DNA from: an uncultured Bdellovibrio sp.
GTDB taxonomy: Bacteria > Bdellovibrionota > Bdellovibrionia > Bdellovibrionales > Bdellovibrionaceae
Direction: 5' to 3'
Assembly: GCA_946480995.1 (NCBI GenBank)
Contig: CAMLMF010000036.1
Location: 1-11,939 of the forward strand
DNA: 11,939 nt
The notes under the pieces are model-generated. The model was not told where the DNA came from. It did no database searches and was given only the letters and a program-made list of their open reading frames with translations. The position numbers and the translations under genes are program-made. Shown here piece after piece: positions 6,908 to 11,939 of this stretch; the stretch's first letter is position 1; every line of letters starts with the position of its first letter.

Positions 6908-7640
6908 AGCGAACAACCTTTCCCTCGTACGAATGGCGCACCCCAGGCAACAACTCTTCAGCCTGCATGGGACGCTTGACCACAACTCTTTGTACCGGCC
7001 ATGTTAAAGCCTCTTTTAAAACCTCTGCGGCGTCGTCATCATGACCGACCAGATCGCGGAACACGACCATCTCTTGCTTCGGCAAAGCGGACTTCTTTTT
7101 ATGCGGATACATCGGATCAAAATAAATTGAATCAATGCCCAGCTGACCTTTGTGCTCTTTTAAGAACTGCAAGCTGTCGGCAAAGTGCAATTGATAAGAA
7201 TGCAGGTAAGACTTCGTCGTTTTTGCGAACGCTTCTTTTAGCAATGCATACAGCACCGGGGAACGCTCCACACCCGTAACGTCAAAACCCAGCTGCGTTA
7301 AGAACACGCTGTCGACACCTAAGCCCACCGACAAATCCAAAACCTTACGGTACCCCTTCGCCACGCCTAAAGCTTTGGCGATCAGTTCATTTTTGCCGCG
7401 ATGACCTTTGCGTTCATAGTCTAAATGATTTTTTTCGAAATCAATTTCCAGCAAACGCTTTTCTTGGTCGCGCACATAAACACCTTCAGGGCCAACGTGG
7501 AAATTAAAAAAGTAATTTTCGGGATTTGCAGGGTTTAAGGGACACTTAAAAAACTGACTCCACTGAAGGGCTTTCGGGTCTGTGGCAGAAGAAGATAGCA
7601 CACACAGGCGCTCGCTTATTGCAGCAGATACCAAAGACAT
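6885..7640 (-). CDS. rsmJ: 16S rRNA (guanine-1516-N2)-methyltransferase RsmJ
   Basis: This 251-residue cytoplasmic enzyme uses S-adenosylmethionine to methylate N2 of G1516 (E. coli numbering) of 16S rRNA. The family pattern is clear across the whole length: the lead-in HRGKNELIAKALG (80-92), motif I VLDLSVGLGVD (100-110, where E. coli has DATAGLGRD), the acidic residue in VERSPVLYALL (Glu125), the catalytic-loop motif YFDPMYPHKKKSAL (173-186), and RVVVKRP (218-224). It is about the usual size. The start overlaps the end of the MenA-like gene by 25 bases and its end overlaps the membrane-protein start by 23 bases, so translational coupling is likely. Only a weak ribosome binding site (TGGG) is seen, which fits coupling. 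No functional link to its neighbours is evident. Confidence 0.88.
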   Translation of the reverse strand: MSLVSAAISERLCVLSSSATDPKALQWSQFFKCPLNPANPENYFFNFHVGPEGVYVRDQEKRLLEIDFEKNHLDYERKGHRGKNELIAKALGVAKGYRKVLDLSVGLGVDSVFLTQLGFDVTGVERSPVLYALLKEAFAKTTKSYLHSYQLHFADSLQFLKEHKGQLGIDSIYFDPMYPHKKKSALPKQEMVVFRDLVGHDDDAAEVLKEALTWPVQRVVVKRPMQAEELLPGVRHSYEGKVVRYDTYVVG

Positions 7641-8683
7641 TCAAAAACCCAAAGACCAATGGTCGTTAGAAAAAGTTTAAATCCTGAACGATAAACGCCT
7701 TGCAGCTCACTGCCGGCGGGACTGGAAATATTTTTTAAGCGCGCGATAAAACTAAACGATAAGAAAATCAAAACCACCGAAGCATAAAAACCCCAGTACT
7801 GACCAGCATAGACGCCATGATAGACTAAATTAAAAAAGACAAAGGCTCCCCACCAGAACGCCAGCAAACGGCGGGCTTTATCAAAGCCCAACCAATTGAT
7901 CGTGTTGGTAAAACCCGCTTGAGCACTGGGCAGAATATTAGCAAAGTTTTTTAAGTGCACGACAAACAAAACCAACCAACCCCAAAGACAACCTAGGGCC
8001 ACACTTTCCGCATCCCACAAAAGACCCATAGCTTGCTGATAGCCCACGGTCAGGAACGGACCAAACATCAGGAAAAGTGCCAGCTCCCCACCGATACGAT
8101 ACTTGAATGAGTTTTGTTTTTTAAACTGCGCCCAAAGGCCTACCGCGACACTCGCACCCAAAACCCAAACAACTTCAGGCAAAGCGACAGCGATCGGAAT
8201 CGCACACAGAATCGCCAGAGCCAACAAAACACTGGAATATAGTTTTACTTGCGCAGCTGTCACCCAACCGTTTTGAATTGCACGACTGCCACTTTTTTCA
8301 AGAACGCGGTCAACACCCTTCATGTGGTCCATACAGTCGTTACGCAAATTGACTGCAACAAACGCCAGCAACACACCCACCGTAGCAAGCACTGTCATTT
8401 GCGGATCTATAGGAGCGCTGTCTGCGATGTTAATCGTTAAAACCAAAAACAGTGGCACTAAAATCAGCAAAAAACTTTTAACTTTGAAAGTTTGCAAGAA
8501 GACCGCAAAAAACGAAGGTCTTTGCAACGTGGCCACGGGAACAATTCGGAATGTCACAGTTTCAGACGCGGAATTTACATTCAGCGTCTGCACAGGCAAT
8601 GCACGCTGATCTTTAGAAAAAGTTCCAAGCAAATAGGATTCAAATTCTGGAGAGCCCTTTGACAACGTGACCAGTTGACTCAC
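7616..8683 (-). CDS. UbiA-family prenyltransferase, MenA-like, lacking second Asp-rich motif
   Basis: This 355-residue integral inner-membrane protein belongs to the UbiA superfamily, which transfers a polyprenyl chain from its diphosphate to an acceptor. The first Asp-rich motif, NLRNDCMDHMKGVDR (112-126), closely matches MenA (1,4-dihydroxy-2-naphthoate prenyltransferase). The second motif, usually NNxRDxxxDxxxGK, aligns with residues 245-258 but has Asn249 and Ser253 in place of both aspartates and Phe258 for the Lys. About eight to nine hydrophobic helices follow a hydrophilic N-terminal extension of about 55 residues that MenA lacks. The start is GTG at 8681-8683, chosen because GGAGAAGGA precedes it and it overlaps the upstream stop as GTGA; the next in-frame Met is residue 96. 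The adjacent polyprenyl diphosphate synthase supports a quinone role, probably menaquinone. Activity is uncertain given the missing motif. Confidence 0.78.
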   Translation of the reverse strand: MSQLVTLSKGSPEFESYLLGTFSKDQRALPVQTLNVNSASETVTFRIVPVATLQRPSFFAVFLQTFKVKSFLLILVPLFLVLTINIADSAPIDPQMTVLATVGVLLAFVAVNLRNDCMDHMKGVDRVLEKSGSRAIQNGWVTAAQVKLYSSVLLALAILCAIPIAVALPEVVWVLGASVAVGLWAQFKKQNSFKYRIGGELALFLMFGPFLTVGYQQAMGLLWDAESVALGCLWGWLVLFVVHLKNFANILPSAQAGFTNTINWLGFDKARRLLAFWWGAFVFFNLVYHGVYAGQYWGFYASVVLIFLSFSFIARLKNISSPAGSELQGVYRSGFKLFLTTIGLWVFECLWYLLQ

Positions 8684-9636
8684 GATGGTTTCCTTCTCCA
8701 GTACAAGATTTCGGTTAAGGGACGAAGTTGGTCGATCAATTTTTCTTCGCCAGGCTTTAAGAAGGTTTTAAGACGAGCCAAGTGGTGATCGTACATTTGG
8801 ATCAAACCTTTATTCATCTCATCGAACTCTGCAAGCTTCTTATCGAAATGCGCTTTGCCACCGATGTTCGCGTAATACTCTTCTAAAGTTTTACTTTTTA
8901 CGATGCTGTCGATTTCCTGGCGGGATTTTCCATGGCACACGAACGCGCCGAAAGAATTCAAATAGCCAGATTTTAAATCACCTAAGATCGCTTTACCTTC
9001 ATCGTTACGAATGTCGTAATCCAAAAGGTCATCACTGCGTTGGAACAGTTGGCCTAATAATGTGCCCATCTCTTCAAGTGTACGATGCAATTCTTCGTCA
9101 TAACGTTCTTGCGCGATAAAGGGGGCACGGATACACCACTTAAATAAGCTCGCCGTTTTCAAGTTGTGAATACGATCCAGTTGTTCCAACGTCACAAAGA
9201 AGTCGCCGACCACAGAATCTTGCAACCACTCGCCTTCAAGCAAATCCGAGATCACTTCAGCAGTGTACTGCACCAGTTTGATATTGCCGTGGCCCGAAAG
9301 ATTGACCATCACGCGCGCTAAAAGATAATCGCCCGCAAGGACCGCATATTCAGGAGTGTACTTTAACCAGGCGGCTGTTTTGCCACGGCGTAAGTGCGAA
9401 CGATCAATCAAGTCGTCATGTAACAAAGAAGCATTGTGAATGAACTCAATCGTTTGACCTAAAAGCAATTCGGCTTTCGCATCCAAAGATAGGTTGCTCG
9501 CCATCATGCGGATCAATTTTGCGCGGAAGCCTTTGCCGCCAGCAAAAAGGTCATCGTAAAGCTTGTTAAGCTTTGGCAAATAGGCTGGAAAATCCTTTGG
9601 ATCATAGACTTTAAGATCAATGACACTTCGCTGCAA
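8680..9636 (-). CDS. Long-chain polyprenyl diphosphate synthase
   Basis: This 318-residue trans-prenyltransferase condenses isopentenyl diphosphate onto an allylic primer to make a long polyprenyl diphosphate, the side-chain donor for quinones. Signatures present: GGKGFRAK (33-40), the first Asp-rich motif LLHDDLID (71-78; Asp74, 75, 78) followed by Arg83-Arg84, and the second Asp-rich motif QRSDDLLDYD (199-208; Asp202, 203, 206) followed by GK (214-215) and the GDLKSGY segment. Small residues Ala69 and Ser70, at the positions that limit chain length when bulky, suggest a long product (for example C35-C40); exact length cannot be read. The start is TTG at 9634-9636, supported by AGGAG at 9643-9647 with six bases of spacing and by no better upstream start. 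It is the first gene of the operon and overlaps the MenA-like gene by four bases. IspB and HepT/HepS are the closest named relatives. Confidence 0.9.
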   Translation of the reverse strand: MQRSVIDLKVYDPKDFPAYLPKLNKLYDDLFAGGKGFRAKLIRMMASNLSLDAKAELLLGQTIEFIHNASLLHDDLIDRSHLRRGKTAAWLKYTPEYAVLAGDYLLARVMVNLSGHGNIKLVQYTAEVISDLLEGEWLQDSVVGDFFVTLEQLDRIHNLKTASLFKWCIRAPFIAQERYDEELHRTLEEMGTLLGQLFQRSDDLLDYDIRNDEGKAILGDLKSGYLNSFGAFVCHGKSRQEIDSIVKSKTLEEYYANIGGKAHFDKKLAEFDEMNKGLIQMYDHHLARLKTFLKPGEEKLIDQLRPLTEILYWRRKPS

Positions 9637-9642
9637 TTTTAT

Positions 9643-9647
9643 CTCCT
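9643..9647 (-). promoter_or_regulatory. Ribosome binding site fixing a TTG start
   Basis: AGGAG on the minus strand, six bases from the TTG start of the polyprenyl synthase gene. It decides in favour of a non-ATG start, because no in-frame ATG lies near it and the protein aligns from its first residues. Confidence 0.75.
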
Positions 9648-9659
9648 AGAGAGGGCCTT

Positions 9660-9688
9660 AACTTCGCGATTTATCTGCTTGCTGTCAA
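9660..9688 (-). promoter_or_regulatory. Candidate promoter of the prenyl synthase operon
   Basis: A perfect TTGACA (9683-9688, minus strand) lies 17 bases from GAAGTT (9660-9665), which is a poor -10. The placement would give a short leader before the TTG start. The perfect -35 and the lack of any other good site in the 81-base divergent gap are the reasons for listing it. Confidence 0.35.
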
Positions 9689-9717
9689 GCGGTCTCCCGC
9701 CTTAAAGTGCCGGGTCT

Positions 9718-10173
9718 ATGGAAGAATTTAAGTTTACAGGAAAAGAATGGTGGCGCGAAGGCGTTCGCTTTGAATGCACGGGTTCAGGCAAGTGCTGCAC
9801 CTCCCATGGCGAATTCGGTTTCGTTTATTTAAGCCTTGAGGACCGTCAACGCTTTGCTAAGCATTTTGGCATTAGCACCTCCACCTTCACCCGTCGTTAT
9901 TGCGAAAAAACCGGCGGCATCTGGCATTTAAAAGAAGATCCTAAAAATCCCGACTGCATGTTCTTAGAAGGCAAACGCTGTGGGCAGTATGAAGCTCGTC
10001 CCGCACAATGTCGTACATGGCCGTTTTGGCCTGAAGTCATGAATGCCAAATCTTGGGCAAAAGATGTGAAAGCTTTCTGTCCCGGCGTGGGACGCGGACC
10101 GGTAATTCCGGCAGAACGAATCGAAGCGCAGTTACGCGAGCAAATCGAAAGCGAAAAGGGCTGGGGCAAATAG
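9718..10173 (+). CDS. YkgJ-family cysteine-cluster protein
   Basis: This 151-residue protein belongs to the YkgJ/CxxCxxCC family (PF03692), small cytoplasmic proteins thought to bind zinc or an iron-sulfur cluster; their biochemical role is not settled. The characteristic residues are all present: FECTGSGKCC (18-27; Cys20, 26, 27), a SLEDRQRFAKHFGIS stretch, Cys62, DCMFLEGKRCGQYEARPAQCRTWPFWP (Cys80, 88, 98) and Cys121 in FCPGVG. The length is normal for the family. The ATG at 9718 is the first possible start; no good ribosome binding site precedes it, only GGGTCT, so the leader may be very short. It is divergent from the prenyl synthase operon across an 81-base gap, so the two may share control. 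The following lipoprotein gene is on the same strand, 103 bases away. Confidence 0.88.
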   Translation: MEEFKFTGKEWWREGVRFECTGSGKCCTSHGEFGFVYLSLEDRQRFAKHFGISTSTFTRRYCEKTGGIWHLKEDPKNPDCMFLEGKRCGQYEARPAQCRTWPFWPEVMNAKSWAKDVKAFCPGVGRGPVIPAERIEAQLREQIESEKGWGK

Positions 10174-10237
10174 CTTCCGGCTCAGCCTGAGGCAGCAAAA
10201 TTACAGGTGTGATGAATATTCAGAAAGTCTCAATTTG

Positions 10238-10258
10238 AGTCTTCAGACTTCAGTCTAG
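10238..10258 (+). repeat. Three tandem 7-mers upstream of the lipoprotein gene
   Basis: AGTCTTC, AGACTTC and AGTCTAG lie head to tail at 10238-10258, and another AGTCT lies at 10226-10230. AGACT is the reverse complement of AGTCT, so the cluster contains alternating orientations. It sits 18 bases before the lipoprotein start. A regulator site is possible, but the repeats are short and could be chance. Confidence 0.3.
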
Positions 10259-10276
10259 GCTGTCGATAAGTTCCTC

Positions 10277-11939
10277 ATGATGCACGTCAATTTGAAAACG
10301 CTCGCTTTATCAGCGTTACTTTTGGGAACCTTGTCGGGATGCCTTAGCACTCCTGAAGTGTCCGTCAGTTCACTCGGAAAAAAACTTCCGGCGCCAGCCT
10401 TGAAAGGTGCAAGTCCATTTGAGCAAAACGTAGATTCTGTTGGTTACGCGCGTATTCAAGGAACATGCGATGCACGTATTGGCTTAATCTCTTTAAGTTT
10501 TGATAACAAAACCTGGAATCAAATTCCTTCAACACCAGACATAACGGGAACTAATTTAGCCGCATCAACAGCGAACGATAATGACTGTTCATCAGATGGT
10601 ACTTTTGATGTTTATATCACCAAAGCCGATCTTAATAACATCTGGGGAATTGTCACTGGTAACAACAACACGAAGGTGGACTATCTTTATATTAAAGGCT
10701 CAACTGTTATTGGCGATAGCGAAACTCTAACGGTTATCGACAGTTCAAATTCAAATGACGGAGGATCAAACACCGATTCCGTCGCAACAAAAATTATCAT
10801 TGAAAAAACTTGGCCATCTGCCGCAGCCGGAACGGGTACGTGCGGCTACTTCACGGTTACAACAGTCAACAATAGCAATAAACCAACACCTTATAGCCAG
10901 CGTATTAACTTTACTTTAAGTAAAACGTTGGCAGGATCAACATCCACAGCGCGTGCCTATAAAAGCTGGAGTGAGTGCGAAAACGATTCAGCACAAACTG
11001 CCAATACAGATCAATTCAACGTGGCCGCAAACGGCACAACCACACAGATCATCTATCGCTTTCCGACATCGAGTGTTGGCGACGTTTTATCTTTCCAAAT
11101 CGCAAATCCATCAGCCTTAACAGCGGGCCCTGCGGCCTCCGTAGAGCTGAAAGATCCCTCGGGCATGGACCGTTGGTTCTCGATCAACAACTATTCTCCG
11201 AAAATTTATAAAGAGCTGTGTTATCTTGTCGAAATCAATTCGCACAACTATGCCAATCAAATATCTGGATACCCGGGCGACAAGGTAAAAATGACGTCCC
11301 CAAATTCACAAGTGCAAATCTATGACAATGCCGGTTGCACGGGGGCCCAGGCTTCTGAGTTCACATTTAATTCAGGCGGTTCAGCAACTGCTTATTATAA
11401 GTATGTCCCTGCCGCGAGCGACACTCAATCCTTCCCTTCGTTTGCTTTGAAGGCTGAACATGTCGCGGGCAATACAAAATCCTATGCCACAGCGACATTT
11501 AATTTCACAGCGGATGTTTCTTACAAAAATACCGCAACGAAACTTGCCCTGTGGGGGCCTTCAGAAGCTGCGACTGGAAACTGTCATCGGTATACCGTTG
11601 TAAGCCAGAATGAAAACAACGCACAGATTCCAGTAAATAGTAAGCTGTATCTGAATTCATTAACGACAACTTCGGGTGGTGGATTCTATACCGACAACAT
11701 CTGCTCAATGGCCGCGAACCCATCGAATGCATTCATTGTTTCAGGAGAAAGCACTGCGTATATATTCTATAAACCTGTATCTCCAGGGGCTGCTACTCTG
11801 ACCGCGAGCGCGACTGGGATGACATCTGCAAGCATTAATATCACTGGAAAATCTGTTCCCACTCAGCTGAAAGTACTTAACTCAATTAGCTGGAAATTTA
11901 ATGAATGCGTCCCGCTTAGCATTGGAGTACTGGATGGTG
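10277..11939 (+). CDS. Lipoprotein with tandem Cys-paired Ig-like repeats (3' end outside window)
   Basis: The frame from ATG 10277 stays open for 554 codons to the window edge, so the gene is partial at its 3' end. Residues 1-22 form a lipoprotein signal with lipobox LSGC (Cys22), so the product is lipid-anchored, probably at the outer membrane. The rest is Thr/Ser/Asn-rich and beta-strand-like, with low charge. Its nine other cysteines fall in pairs: 64/104, 189/234, 315/354, 436/476, then 544 near the edge. The first members recur every 108-126 residues and each pair is 39-45 apart, as expected for tandem Ig-like domains with one disulfide each. Residues 170-194 and 420-441 are recognisably similar (ATK..., then G-x-C followed by a YFTV/RYTV strand). 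An ATG at 10280 is an alternative start; no strong ribosome binding site is seen. A surface adhesin-like or structural role is inferred; no specific family is recognised. Confidence 0.85.
   Translation, partial: MMHVNLKTLALSALLLGTLSGCLSTPEVSVSSLGKKLPAPALKGASPFEQNVDSVGYARIQGTCDARIGLISLSFDNKTWNQIPSTPDITGTNLAASTANDNDCSSDGTFDVYITKADLNNIWGIVTGNNNTKVDYLYIKGSTVIGDSETLTVIDSSNSNDGGSNTDSVATKIIIEKTWPSAAAGTGTCGYFTVTTVNNSNKPTPYSQRINFTLSKTLAGSTSTARAYKSWSECENDSAQTANTDQFNVAANGTTTQIIYRFPTSSVGDVLSFQIANPSALTAGPAASVELKDPSGMDRWFSINNYSPKIYKELCYLVEINSHNYANQISGYPGDKVKMTSPNSQVQIYDNAGCTGAQASEFTFNSGGSATAYYKYVPAASDTQSFPSFALKAEHVAGNTKSYATATFNFTADVSYKNTATKLALWGPSEAATGNCHRYTVVSQNENNAQIPVNSKLYLNSLTTTSGGGFYTDNICSMAANPSNAFIVSGESTAYIFYKPVSPGAATLTASATGMTSASINITGKSVPTQLKVLNSISWKFNECVPLSIGVLDG

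Noticed and set aside
10182..10197. GGCTCAGCCTGAGG as a terminator after the ykgJ-like gene
   Set aside because: The stem is only four bases (CTCA/TGAG) and no T-tract follows.
10262..10269. GTCGATAA resembling a FliA (sigma-28) -10 element before the lipoprotein gene
   Set aside because: The expected -35 segment matches poorly, and transcription would begin essentially at the start codon.
10975..11211. 78-residue plus-strand frame inside the lipoprotein gene
   Set aside because: It is a different frame within the continuous lipoprotein reading frame, with no ribosome binding site or recognisable domain.

Overview
The window looks like chromosomal DNA of a Gram-negative, predatory-type bacterium, most likely a Bdellovibrio relative. 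This is an inference from moderate base composition, a YcbB-type L,D-transpeptidase, a lipoprotein with tandem Ig-like domains, a short-form citrate synthase and a divergent SpoIIE/RsbU protein; no rRNA or other diagnostic marker is present. I see no tRNA, rRNA, CRISPR array, insertion sequence or phage gene. The window is almost fully coding.

Layout, left to right. (1) 100-1719 (+): a secreted, Cys-containing protein with coiled coils and a very Met/Gly/Gln-rich C-terminal half; I do not recognise it. (2) A bidirectional AT-rich hairpin terminator at 1756-1787 separates it from the convergent gene 1811-3337 (-), an exported YcbB/LdtD-like L,D-transpeptidase. (3) 3338-3562 is a non-coding gap holding a strong terminator for citrate synthase, a GC hairpin and a candidate ldt promoter. 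(4) 3563-4684 (-) is citrate synthase. (5) 4802-9636 (-) is a tightly packed five-gene run, read from right to left: long-chain polyprenyl diphosphate synthase (TTG start), MenA/UbiA-like membrane prenyltransferase (GTG start, 4-base overlap), RsmJ 16S rRNA methyltransferase (25-base overlap), a multi-pass membrane protein resembling degenerate Na/Pi cotransporters (23-base overlap), and a SpoIIE/RsbU-like protein that has lost most metal ligands. (6) 9718-10173 (+), divergent from that operon, is a YkgJ-type cysteine-cluster protein. (7) 10277 to the right edge (+) is a long open frame with no stop: an outer-membrane-type lipoprotein with at least four Cys-paired, Ig-like repeats, cut by the window end.

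How the genes fit together. The polyprenyl synthase and the MenA-like enzyme form a natural pair: the first makes the isoprenoid tail, the second would attach it to a quinone precursor, probably for menaquinone. RsmJ looks like an operon passenger. The Na/Pi-like and SpoIIE-like genes share that operon, and both carry family folds with damaged active-site signatures, which suggests scaffold, sensor or regulatory roles. The most unusual points are loss of the second Asp-rich motif in the MenA-like enzyme, the apparent pseudophosphatase, the degenerate Na/Pi-like protein with a PhoU-like tail, the disulfide-patterned lipoprotein, and the Met-rich secreted protein.
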